Below, one piece after another: positions 1 to 6,789 of a DNA stretch of 11,443 nt. The translations under genes were made by a program, and so were the position numbers. The notes below the pieces were generated by a model, which saw nothing but the letters and a program-made list of their open reading frames with translations, searched no databases and was not told the DNA's origin. This DNA comes from Burkholderiales bacterium. Its GTDB lineage: Bacteria; Pseudomonadota; Gammaproteobacteria; Burkholderiales; Burkholderiaceae_C. Positions within the stretch are counted from its first letter, which is position 1. Each line of letters starts with the position of its first letter. Location of the stretch: positions 1-11,443 of the forward strand of contig CANHOE010000051.1 of assembly GCA_947462175.1 (NCBI GenBank). The letters are read 5' to 3'.

Positions 1-576
1 CCGGGCTACAACGGTGTGATGTGCGTGGAGGCTGGCGGCCCACCGGCAGGCACCGGCTGCGGTGGCTATGTGGTCGGACAGACCGTCAAGCTGCTGAAGG
101 AGCACCACCTGCTCGAGGATACCGACGTGGTGATCTTCGATGTGCTGGGCGACGTGGTCTGCGGTGGCTTTGCCGCGCCCTTGCAGCATGCTGACCGCGC
201 GCTGATCGTCACTGCCAACGACTTCGACTCGATCTTCGCGATGAACCGCATCGTGCAGGCCATCGGCGCCAAGGCGAAGAACTACAACGTGCGCCTGGGT
301 GGTGTGATCGCCAACCGCAGCCGCGAAACCGATCAGATTGACAAGTACAACGAACGCATCGGCCTGAAGCTCGCAGCGCACTTCCCCGACCTCGACGTGA
401 TCCGTCGCAGCCGCCTGAAGAAGTCGACGCTGTTCGAAATGGAGTACTCGCCGGAACTCGAAGCCGTGCAGAACGAGTACATGCGGCTGGCAGCGTCGTT
501 GTGGCTGGGCACCGAACCAATGAGCGCCGTACCGATGAAGGACCGAGACATCTTCGATCTGTTGGGATTCGATTGA
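1..576 (+). CDS. bchL: BchL, iron protein of dark protochlorophyllide reductase (5' truncated)
   Basis: This is the C-terminal 191 residues of the ATP-dependent, [4Fe-4S] iron protein of the dark-operative protochlorophyllide reductase (DPOR). It passes electrons to the BchN/BchB catalytic component, which reduces ring D of protochlorophyllide in the cytoplasm. The reading frame is open from base 1, so the N-terminal part with the P-loop lies upstream, about 75-105 residues by comparison with the family. The two cluster-ligand cysteines are visible in GTGCGGYVVG (bases 58-60) and GDVVCGGFAAPL (bases 160-162). They are 34 residues apart, the spacing of Cys97 and Cys131 in the Rhodobacter protein. 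NifH-like features continue in the nucleotide-binding part (VIANRSRETDQIDKYN). ATG or GTG codons near base 16 are internal and not starts. bchM follows after 46 bases. As a nitrogenase-like protein it is expected to be oxygen sensitive, which matters because an LPOR is encoded nearby. Confidence 0.97.
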   Translation, partial: PGYNGVMCVEAGGPPAGTGCGGYVVGQTVKLLKEHHLLEDTDVVIFDVLGDVVCGGFAAPLQHADRALIVTANDFDSIFAMNRIVQAIGAKAKNYNVRLGGVIANRSRETDQIDKYNERIGLKLAAHFPDLDVIRRSRLKKSTLFEMEYSPELEAVQNEYMRLAASLWLGTEPMSAVPMKDRDIFDLLGFD

Positions 577-622
577 TACCCCCACGGACTCCCACATCGA
601 TGCCCCACTGGACGACGCCTGC

Positions 623-1336
623 ATGAACCCGCTCAGCTACCTCGAACGCCGCGGCAAGATCGAAGACTATTTCGATCGCACCGCCGTGCAAGCGTGGGCT
701 CGACTCACCTCAGACGCACCGGTCGGTCGAATCCGCGCCACCGTGCGTGCCGGCAGAGACCGCATGCGCTCGACGCTGCTCGGATGGCTGCCCGACGACC
801 TGAGCGGACTGCGCGTGCTGGATGCCGGCTGTGGCACGGGCGCCCTTGCGGTTGAAGCGGCGCAACGTGGTGCCCACGTGTTGGCGATTGATCTGTCTCC
901 GACACTCGTCGATCTGGCGCGCGACCGCCAGCCGGCCGAGTTGACCAGTGAACACAGCACAGGTCGCATTGATTTCCGCTCGGGCGACATGCTGGATCCC
1001 GCGCTCGGCGAATTCGACTACGTGGTTGGCATGGACTCGCTGATCCACTACTGCACGCCGGATGCGGTGCGTGTCGTTGCGGGGCTGGCCGAGCGAACTC
1101 GCCGCGGCCTGCTGTTCACCTACGCACCCAGCAACCCGGCCCTGATCGCCTTCAGGGCGATCGGGCGCATGCTGCCGCGCAGCGACCGCGCGCCGTGGAT
1201 CGAGCCGGTGGCCGAGGCGACCTTGCATCGCCTGCTGGCAGCCGACCCTTCGCTGCAAGATTGGAAGCGTGGGCGTACGCAACGCATCTCCAGCGGCTTC
1301 TACACCTCGCAAGCGCTGGAGCTGGTGCGGCGATGA
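623..1336 (+). CDS. bchM: BchM, Mg-protoporphyrin IX O-methyltransferase
   Basis: This 237-residue enzyme transfers a methyl group from S-adenosylmethionine to the ring-C propionate of Mg-protoporphyrin IX, giving the monomethyl ester that AcsF uses. A class I methyltransferase fold is evident. Motif I is VLDAGCGTG at about residues 65-73, followed by the acidic AID at 88-90 and the later MDSLIHY segment at about 137-143. The C-terminal SGFYTSQALELV is typical of BchM/ChlM. The N-terminus YLERRGKIEDYFDRTA also fits the family, and the length is close to the roughly 225-235 residues usual for BchM. The ATG at 623 is the first in-frame start after bchL; its Shine-Dalgarno is weak, which suggests translation coupled to upstream genes. 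The stop overlaps the lhaA start (ATGA), so the two are translationally coupled. Confidence 0.96.
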   Translation: MNPLSYLERRGKIEDYFDRTAVQAWARLTSDAPVGRIRATVRAGRDRMRSTLLGWLPDDLSGLRVLDAGCGTGALAVEAAQRGAHVLAIDLSPTLVDLARDRQPAELTSEHSTGRIDFRSGDMLDPALGEFDYVVGMDSLIHYCTPDAVRVVAGLAERTRRGLLFTYAPSNPALIAFRAIGRMLPRSDRAPWIEPVAEATLHRLLAADPSLQDWKRGRTQRISSGFYTSQALELVRR

Positions 1337-2772
1337 GCAGACCGACTCTGCTGGTGTTCAGGGCCAAGCAATGGCTCGACATCGCGCCGCGCTTTCTTCC
1401 GTTTGCCGACGCGGCAACCACTGAGTTGCCACTCGGCCGTCTGCTGCGTCTGTCTCTGTTTCAGGTCACGGTCGGCATGGCCACCGTGCTGCTGATCGGT
1501 ACGCTGAACCGGGTGATGATCGTCGAGATGGGCATGGCCGCCTGGCTGGTCTCGTTGATGGTGGCACTGCCTTTGGTATTCGCGCCGTTCCGGGCTCTGG
1601 TCGGCTTCAAGTCAGATACACACCGATCGGTGCTGGGTTGGAAGCGTGTGCCCTACATCTGGATTGGAACCTGGCTCCAATTTGGCGGCTTCGCGATCAT
1701 GCCGTTCGCCCTGATCCTGCTGTCGGGAGATTCACACGCCGGGCCCTGGTTGGGACAAGTGAGTTCAGCGCTGGCATTCCTGATGGTGGGCGCTGGTTCA
1801 CAGATCACACAGACCGCAGGCCTCGCCTTGGCCACCGACATCGCGCCCGAGAGCGCCCGGCCACGCGTGGTCGCACTGATGTACGTGATGCTGTTGGTGG
1901 GCATGGTGGTCAGTGGTCTGACTTTCGGCTTGCTTCTCGCTGACTTCAGCCAATTGCGCCTGATCAAGGTCGTTCAGGGCGCTGCTGCAGTCACGATCGC
2001 GCTCAACCTGATTGCTTTGTGGAAACAGGAAGCCCGCAACCCAGCTGGCACCGCGAAAAGCCTGGCACGTCCTGACTTCAGCACCAGTTGGCATTCTTTC
2101 CTGCGCCAAGGTCGCACCCTGCGCTTCCTCGTGGCGGTCGGCCTCGGGACGGCTGCTTTCAGCATGCAGGACATCATTCTCGAGCCCTACGGTGGCGAAA
2201 TCCTCAAACTGTCCGTGGGTGCGACCACCGTACTCACGGCCCTGCTGGCCGGTGGTGCCCTGCTGGCGTTCGGCCTCGCAGCGCGCTGGCTTGGACAGGG
2301 CGTCGACGCCTTGCGACTTGCATCCTTCGGGATCTTGGTCGGTATCGTGGCATTTTCAGCGGTGATCTTCGCTGCCCCGCTCGACTCGGCAGTGCTGTTT
2401 CGTATCGGTGCGGCCTTGATCGGATTCGGTGGCGGACTGTTCGCCGTCAGCACCCTCACGGTGGCGATGAGCTTGGAGAGGCCGGGGCAGGTCGGTCTGG
2501 CGCTGGGCGCATGGGGCGCTGTGCAAGCCACGGCAGGTGGAGTTTCCATTGCTGTCGGAGGGGCCCTGCGAGACGTCGTGGCGAGCATGGCATCCCAAGG
2601 CATGCTGGGAGCCGGATTGTCTGACCCATCCGTCGGATACAGCGTCGTCTACCACCTCGAGATCGGGTTGATGTTTGCCGCGCTGATCGCGATTGGTCCG
2701 CTGGTACGCATGTCCACCGAACCACGTGTCAACAAAAGTCAGAAGTTTGGGTTGGCCGAGTTTCCCGGCTGA
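1333..2772 (+). CDS. lhaA: LhaA, PucC-family light-harvesting 1 assembly protein / bacteriochlorophyll carrier
   Basis: This 479-residue polytopic membrane protein belongs to the PucC/LhaA/BCD family, a branch of the major facilitator superfamily. Members promote assembly of light-harvesting complexes, probably by delivering bacteriochlorophyll or organising LH1 around the reaction centre. About twelve hydrophobic segments are visible. The family signature RxxLGWKRVPYIW lies at about residues 98-110, after GFKSD, and an ITQTAGLALATDIAP segment follows near 155-170. The ATG at 1333 is preferred because it overlaps the bchM stop in an ATGA and gives the family length and the usual N-terminal start; the same frame is open back to 1195, but only inside bchM. 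The position directly ahead of puhA is the standard lhaA-puhA arrangement, so LhaA is preferred over PucC, whose gene normally follows pucBA. Confidence 0.95.
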   Translation: MSRPTLLVFRAKQWLDIAPRFLPFADAATTELPLGRLLRLSLFQVTVGMATVLLIGTLNRVMIVEMGMAAWLVSLMVALPLVFAPFRALVGFKSDTHRSVLGWKRVPYIWIGTWLQFGGFAIMPFALILLSGDSHAGPWLGQVSSALAFLMVGAGSQITQTAGLALATDIAPESARPRVVALMYVMLLVGMVVSGLTFGLLLADFSQLRLIKVVQGAAAVTIALNLIALWKQEARNPAGTAKSLARPDFSTSWHSFLRQGRTLRFLVAVGLGTAAFSMQDIILEPYGGEILKLSVGATTVLTALLAGGALLAFGLAARWLGQGVDALRLASFGILVGIVAFSAVIFAAPLDSAVLFRIGAALIGFGGGLFAVSTLTVAMSLERPGQVGLALGAWGAVQATAGGVSIAVGGALRDVVASMASQGMLGAGLSDPSVGYSVVYHLEIGLMFAALIAIGPLVRMSTEPRVNKSQKFGLAEFPG

Positions 2773-2788
2773 TCATTTTTTGGGTAAG

Positions 2789-2794
2789 AAGGAG
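2789..2794 (+). promoter_or_regulatory. Strong ribosome binding site of puhA
   Basis: AAGGAG, within the longer AGAAGGAG, sits 8 bases before the puhA ATG in the 30-base gap after lhaA. It is the best Shine-Dalgarno match among the photosynthesis genes in the window; the others are weak or rely on stop/start coupling. This fits puhA as the only reaction-centre structural subunit here, needed in larger amounts than the assembly factors. Confidence 0.85.
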
Positions 2795-2802
2795 ATCACA
2801 CC

Positions 2803-3579
2803 ATGGGTACTGGAGCCATCACGGGCTATGTCGACGTTGCACAACTCGTGCTTTACGCTTTCTGGATCTTCTTTTTCGGTCTGGTGTATTACCTCCAGAT
2901 GGAAAGCAAGCGCGAAGGCTTCCCGCTAGAAACCGTGTATCCATCCGGCGAGATGCGCCAGACACCTGGCTTTGTCGGCATGCCCACACCGAAGACTTTC
3001 CTGCTGCCACACGGAGAGTCGGTGACCGTACCGAATGACAAGGTCTCGCCTCAGACGCTGCATGCCGAGCCGCTGCACCGGTTGATGGGGGCGCCGCTCG
3101 TTCCCACGGGCAACCCGATGCTCGACGGTGTTGGCCCTGGCGCCTATGCCGACCGTGCTGATGTGCCTGACTACACGTGGGAAGGTGACGCGAAGATCGT
3201 GCCGTTGCGCATCGCCTCCGATTTTGGTGTCGCATCGAACGATCCCGACCCACGCGGTCTGGAAGTGGTCGGGGCCGATGGCGAGGTCGCGGGGACGGTG
3301 CACGACCTTTGGGTCGACAAATCAGAAATGATGTTCCGCTACATCGAGGTCACCGTACCTGTCGGCGTCGCAACACGCAATGTGTTGCTACCCATGAATT
3401 TCGCCCGCTTCAAGTCTGACCATGTGAAGGTTGCATCGATCCTCAGCCATCAGTTCGCGCAGGTGCCGGGAACCAAGAGTGCCGAGCAGATCACGATGCT
3501 GGAAGAAGAGAAGATCATGGCCTACTACGGTGGCGGAACGTTGTACGCCACCCCTGATCGTCAGGAACCGCTGGTATGA
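2803..3579 (+). CDS. puhA: PuhA, photosynthetic reaction centre H subunit
   Basis: This 258-residue protein is the H subunit of the type II reaction centre. It caps the L/M core on the cytoplasmic side and helps proton delivery to the secondary quinone. A short periplasmic N-terminus is followed by a single transmembrane helix (about residues 12-31, VAQLVLYAFWIFFFGLVYYL) and the charged stop SKREG. The cytoplasmic PRC-barrel domain covers about 125-245. The segment GEVAGTVHDLWVDKSE ends in Glu175, which I take as the counterpart of the proton-pathway glutamate near position 173 in Rhodobacter (inference from the motif). Length is normal for the family (about 250-260). The start at 2803 is fixed by the strong ribosome binding site. 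The stop overlaps the puhB start in an ATGA, so H subunit and assembly factor translation are coupled. Confidence 0.97.
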   Translation: MGTGAITGYVDVAQLVLYAFWIFFFGLVYYLQMESKREGFPLETVYPSGEMRQTPGFVGMPTPKTFLLPHGESVTVPNDKVSPQTLHAEPLHRLMGAPLVPTGNPMLDGVGPGAYADRADVPDYTWEGDAKIVPLRIASDFGVASNDPDPRGLEVVGADGEVAGTVHDLWVDKSEMMFRYIEVTVPVGVATRNVLLPMNFARFKSDHVKVASILSHQFAQVPGTKSAEQITMLEEEKIMAYYGGGTLYATPDRQEPLV

Positions 3580-4274
3580 AAGTCAACTACGAAGGCCACA
3601 CGCACGAACACGAGTTCGAGCCAGAGTACGGCCTGCCTGAACCGCTTCCAGCCGGGGAGCGTGTGTTGTGGCAGGGTTCGCCGGATTGGCGTGTGCTGGC
3701 ACGCCATGTTTTTCATGTGCGAACGCTGGCGCTGTACTTCTCGGCGATCTTGGTCGTCCGTGGTGCTTTCGTATTGAGCGATGGCGGTACAGCCGTCGCC
3801 GCCCTGAAAGCGATTGGCATGACCTTGCCACTGGTGGCGATGGCCATCGGAATCGCTCTCGGGCTGGCGATCCTGTGCGCACGCACAAGTGTGTACACCA
3901 TCACAGACAAGCGCGTGACGATGCGCATCGGCATCGTCCTGAACCTGACCTTCAACCTGCCCTTCAAGCGCATAGCCGGCGCAGGCTATCGCCAGGTCGG
4001 CAACGGTGCGGGAGACATTCCGTTGACCTTGGCCGGCACGGACCAAATCGCGTACTTGCACCTCTGGCCGCACGCGCGGCCGTGGCGCATCACCAAGGCC
4101 GAACCCATGCTGAGATGCGTGCCGCAAGGCGCCGAGGTGGCACGGGTGCTCGGGCAGGCCTGGTCGCAATCACGTGGCCTCGAACTGAATCCGATGACAC
4201 CGAACACCGCAACAGCACCGCGTCATCGCGGCTTCAATGTGTCGAGCGAACCTCGACTGACGCAAGGCGCTTGA
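3576..4274 (+). CDS. puhB: PuhB, reaction-centre assembly protein (bacterial PH domain)
   Basis: This 232-residue membrane protein is PuhB, which aids assembly of the reaction centre and LH1 core. The N-terminal part contains the characteristic GERVLWQGSPDW at about residues 27-38. Two hydrophobic segments follow (about 49-67 and 79-101), then a bacterial PH-like domain from about 104 (SVYTITDKRVTMRIG) to about 195. The last 35 or so residues look disordered and rich in Thr, Pro and Arg. The start overlaps the puhA stop (ATGA), and puhC begins one base after its stop. Assignment rests on the PH-domain motifs plus the fixed puhA-puhB-puhC order. The molecular role of the PH domain in assembly is known mainly from mutants of the family, not from anything visible here. 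Confidence 0.93.
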   Translation: MKVNYEGHTHEHEFEPEYGLPEPLPAGERVLWQGSPDWRVLARHVFHVRTLALYFSAILVVRGAFVLSDGGTAVAALKAIGMTLPLVAMAIGIALGLAILCARTSVYTITDKRVTMRIGIVLNLTFNLPFKRIAGAGYRQVGNGAGDIPLTLAGTDQIAYLHLWPHARPWRITKAEPMLRCVPQGAEVARVLGQAWSQSRGLELNPMTPNTATAPRHRGFNVSSEPRLTQGA

Positions 4275-4275
4275 G

Positions 4276-4728
4276 ATGGTTGCCCTCACTGCGACCAACG
4301 TTCTCCCGCGCCGTGCGCTGCTGGGCATCGGTGTTGCGCTGCTCGCCACGCTGATCGCTGTGGCTTCAGTTCGTATGTCGGGCGCCTCCATCTCGGAGCC
4401 CGACGAAGCGGCTGTCGCTGTCCGTGAATTGCGTTTCGAAGATCGACCCGATGGCAGCGTGGTGGTGATCGACGCCACGACCAAGTCGGTGATCCACACC
4501 ATGACAGGTGAGAACGGCTTCTTTCGCGGCGCGCTACGCGGCCTGGCTCGTGAGCGTCGCCGCGCCGGGCTGGGCTCGGAGCAGCCGTTTCAGCTGATCG
4601 GCCGCGCCGACGGTCGACTTACACTGGTCGACCCCGCCACAGGACAGCGCATCGACCTTGAATCCTTCGGCCCCACCAATGCAGCCGTTTTCGCCCGTTT
4701 CATGACCAATTTGCCGACGCCCCAGTGA
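4276..4728 (+). CDS. puhC: PuhC, photosynthetic complex assembly protein
   Basis: This 150-residue protein matches PuhC, needed for normal accumulation and organisation of the reaction centre-LH1 complex. It has a short cytoplasmic N-terminus with positive charges (PRR), one membrane anchor at about residues 13-32, and a small soluble domain expected on the periplasmic side. Recognisable stretches are ELRFEDRPDGSVVVIDA (about 51-67), GFFRGALRGLARERR (81-95) and the C-terminal LTLVDPATGQRIDLESFGP (115-133), which resemble the family pattern. The ATG lies one base after the puhB stop, so translation is probably coupled. A 33-base gap separates it from acsF. The identification depends partly on the conserved gene order as well as on these motifs. 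Confidence 0.91.
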   Translation: MVALTATNVLPRRALLGIGVALLATLIAVASVRMSGASISEPDEAAVAVRELRFEDRPDGSVVVIDATTKSVIHTMTGENGFFRGALRGLARERRRAGLGSEQPFQLIGRADGRLTLVDPATGQRIDLESFGPTNAAVFARFMTNLPTPQ

Positions 4729-4761
4729 GGCCGGAACCATCTACAACGCTCGGAGCAGTAA

Positions 4762-5829
4762 ATGAACACAGCAGCCCAACGCGCCCCCAACGAAGCCACC
4801 ACCACCGCGCTGCAGAACACGGTGCTGACGCCGCGTTTCTACACCACCGATTTCGACGCGATGGACCGCATGGACGTCAGCTCGGTGCGTGCGCAATGGG
4901 ACGTGCTGATGGAAGAGTTCCGCGCCGACTCGAACACCGACCATTTCCAGCGCCCTGACGACATGGTGGGCAAGGACTACTCCTCCTCACTGCCACCGGC
5001 GCTCTACAAGGAGTTCGGCGACTTCCTGATCAGCTCGGTCACCAGTGAGTTTTCCGGCTGTGTGCTGTACACCGAAATGAAAAAGCGTGTCACCAACCCC
5101 GACATCAAGGAGCTGATGTCGCTGATGGCACGTGATGAGAGCCGCCATGCAGGTTTCATCAATCAGTGGTTGAAGGATTTCGGCATCGGCGTCGATCTCG
5201 GCTTCTTGGTGAAGGCGAAGAAGTACACCTACTTCCGTCCGAAGTTCATCTTCTACGCGACCTACCTTTCCGAGAAGATCGGCTACGCCCGCTACATCGC
5301 GATCTATCGTCAGGTCGAGCGGCACCCTGAACTGTGCTTCCACCCCATCTTCAAGTGGTTCGAGCTGTGGTGCAACGACGAATTCCGTCACGGCGAGGCC
5401 TTCGCGCTGTTGATGCGCGCGAACCCGAAGCTGCTGACGGGTGTCAACAAGCTGTGGATCCGTTTCTTCGTGTTGGCGGTCTACGCGACGATGTACGTCC
5501 GCGATCACCAGCGCCCGGAGATGCACGCCGCGATGGGCTTGAACCCCACCGAGTACGACTACCACGTGTTCCGCATCACCTCCGAAATCACCAAGCAGGT
5601 TTTCCCGCTGACGCTGAACATCGACGACCCACGCTTCCGCAACGGCCTCGAACGGTTGAGGAAATTGTCCGTCGCCACAGAAGCTGCCCGAGCCCGTGGC
5701 GGCCTCGTCGGCGCCATCCAGCGCGTCGGTTACAGCATCGCTGCTGGTGCCACCTTCGTTCGGCTGTTCTGCCTGCCGGCCCAACCGAACCAGTTGCCCA
5801 TCAACGTGCGCGTCGCGCCGGCGTGGTGA
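4762..5829 (+). CDS. acsF: AcsF, oxygen-dependent Mg-protoporphyrin IX monomethyl ester cyclase
   Basis: This 355-residue di-iron enzyme forms the fifth (E) ring of bacteriochlorophyll, converting Mg-protoporphyrin IX monomethyl ester to divinyl-protochlorophyllide using O2. Ferritin-like metal ligands are clear: Glu96 followed 30 residues later by DESRH (Glu126, His129), then Glu171 and DEFRH (Glu207, His210). The segments VLTPRFYTTDFDAMDRMDV and KYTYFRPKFIFYATYLSEK are AcsF hallmarks. A GGAG Shine-Dalgarno at 4752-4755, six bases before the ATG, supports the start. The enzyme's O2 requirement implies aerobic or microaerobic pigment synthesis. In Rubrivivax, a related betaproteobacterium, AcsF is reported to work without the Ycf54 or BciE partners used elsewhere; neither is seen in this window. 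Its product is the substrate of both DPOR (bchL) and the LPOR at 6790-7758. Confidence 0.98.
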   Translation: MNTAAQRAPNEATTTALQNTVLTPRFYTTDFDAMDRMDVSSVRAQWDVLMEEFRADSNTDHFQRPDDMVGKDYSSSLPPALYKEFGDFLISSVTSEFSGCVLYTEMKKRVTNPDIKELMSLMARDESRHAGFINQWLKDFGIGVDLGFLVKAKKYTYFRPKFIFYATYLSEKIGYARYIAIYRQVERHPELCFHPIFKWFELWCNDEFRHGEAFALLMRANPKLLTGVNKLWIRFFVLAVYATMYVRDHQRPEMHAAMGLNPTEYDYHVFRITSEITKQVFPLTLNIDDPRFRNGLERLRKLSVATEAARARGGLVGAIQRVGYSIAAGATFVRLFCLPAQPNQLPINVRVAPAW

Positions 5830-5839
5830 TCAGCTGATC
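5828..5839. repeat. 12-base perfect palindrome at the end of acsF
   Basis: GATCAGCTGATC is its own reverse complement and overlaps the acsF TGA stop. It lies in the 40-base acsF-puhE gap. It has no loop and no T-run, so it is a poor terminator; a protein-binding site, an mRNA-end structure or chance are all possible. Low confidence in any function. Confidence 0.3.
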
Positions 5840-5869
5840 TGCGACCCGGCTCTTCAGCAGTAAAGCCCC

Positions 5870-6772
5870 ATGTCTCAGTACCTCCTGCCCATCGCGTACA
5901 CGCTGTTCATCTGGTGGTTCAGCACAGGCGTCATCCTCTACCTCAACGGGCTGCCACGCTGGACCTTCAAGTGGACCATGGGCGGTACGACCTTTGTGCT
6001 GTTGATGGCACTGGTCGGACTCGGCGCGACCCGCGACGACACCCGGATCACCGGCGCCTACCTGGCCTTTACCTTCGGCTTGCTGGTGTGGGCGTGGCAG
6101 GAAGTCGCTTTTTTGCTCGGCTACGTCACCGGCCCGCGGCGTATCGAATGCCCGGCTGACTCGACCGGCTGGAGGCGTGCACGGTATGCATTCATGGCAG
6201 TGATGCACCACGAGTTGGGCCTGGTGATGCTGGGGGCTGCAGTGCTCGCGGCCACCTGGGGCGGAACGAACCAGACCGGCATGTGGACCTTTCTGATCCT
6301 GTGGGTCATGAGGCAAAGCGCCAAGCTCAATGTCTTTCTCGGCGTGCGCAATCTCAACGAAGGATTCCTGCCGGATCACCTGAAGTACTTGCAGACTTAC
6401 TTCACCCGGAGACCGATGAACCGGCTCTTCCCAATCTCCGTGATCTCTTCGACACTGGTCGCAGCGCTGATCTGGCAGGAAGCCAATCTCGCCGATAACA
6501 ACGCGTTCGAAATCACCGCACTGACCTTTGCGGCCACCCTGTTGACATTGGCGGTGCTGGAGCACTGGTTTCTGGTGCTGCCTCTGCCCTTTGAAACCTT
6601 GTGGAACTGGGGACTGCGCTCGCGCAAACCGGACCATCCCGGGGCCTCGCCCGTCGAGTCGGTTGAATCGCGCTTGCCAGCGCTGCCTGTCGTCGTGGAC
6701 GACGCATCCAGGCCTGACAGTACGGTGATGAAGTCGGTTCGCTCCGGCATCGGTAGCTGCATCAGCTACTGA
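5870..6772 (+). CDS. puhE: PuhE, putative photosynthetic complex assembly protein 2
   Basis: This 300-residue integral membrane protein matches PuhE (DUF3623-type), a photosynthesis-cluster protein that affects bacteriochlorophyll levels and photosystem assembly; its biochemical activity is not established. About seven hydrophobic segments are visible (near residues 4-25, 37-53, 61-86, 106-130, 137-155, 186-203 and 214-240). Typical stretches are the N-terminal IWWFSTGVILYLNGLP, VMHHELGLV (111-119, with a paired histidine) and LWVMRQSAKLNVFLGVRNLN (144-163). The start is fixed by an in-frame TAA three codons upstream (5861-5863), making the 5870 ATG the first available; no good Shine-Dalgarno precedes it. 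Residues from about 250 form a polar, probably disordered tail. This is the last gene of the plus-strand unit, and the tail-to-tail neighbour is the LPOR gene. Confidence 0.92.
   Translation: MSQYLLPIAYTLFIWWFSTGVILYLNGLPRWTFKWTMGGTTFVLLMALVGLGATRDDTRITGAYLAFTFGLLVWAWQEVAFLLGYVTGPRRIECPADSTGWRRARYAFMAVMHHELGLVMLGAAVLAATWGGTNQTGMWTFLILWVMRQSAKLNVFLGVRNLNEGFLPDHLKYLQTYFTRRPMNRLFPISVISSTLVAALIWQEANLADNNAFEITALTFAATLLTLAVLEHWFLVLPLPFETLWNWGLRSRKPDHPGASPVESVESRLPALPVVVDDASRPDSTVMKSVRSGIGSCISY
6753..6769. terminator. Hairpin at the end of puhE (weak terminator candidate)
   Basis: A 7-base perfect inverted repeat (GTAGCTG, 3-base loop CAT, CAGCTAC) covers the last codons of puhE and touches its stop. 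It lies beside the 17-base gap between the convergent puhE and LPOR stops. No T-run follows on either strand, so it does not meet the usual definition of an intrinsic terminator and may simply be coding sequence. Confidence 0.25.
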
Positions 6773-6789
6773 CGAGCCAGGGCAAGGCT

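Noticed and set aside
1195..1332. Longer N-terminus for LhaA starting inside bchM
   Set aside because: It would add 46 residues encoded within bchM in another frame; the ATGA overlap at 1333 gives the family-typical start and length.
2773..2802. Terminator or promoter in the lhaA-puhA gap (TTTTTT run)
   Set aside because: No stem precedes the T-run and no convincing -35/-10 pair could be placed; only the ribosome binding site is supported.
4987..5784. A 265-codon minus-strand open frame opposite acsF
   Set aside because: AcsF is certain on the other strand; this translation is low in complexity (Val, Asp, Glu, Gln, Arg) and has no motif.
5801..6637. A 278-codon minus-strand open frame opposite puhE
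   Set aside because: Gln/His/Arg-rich translation without motifs, antisense to a recognised membrane protein gene.
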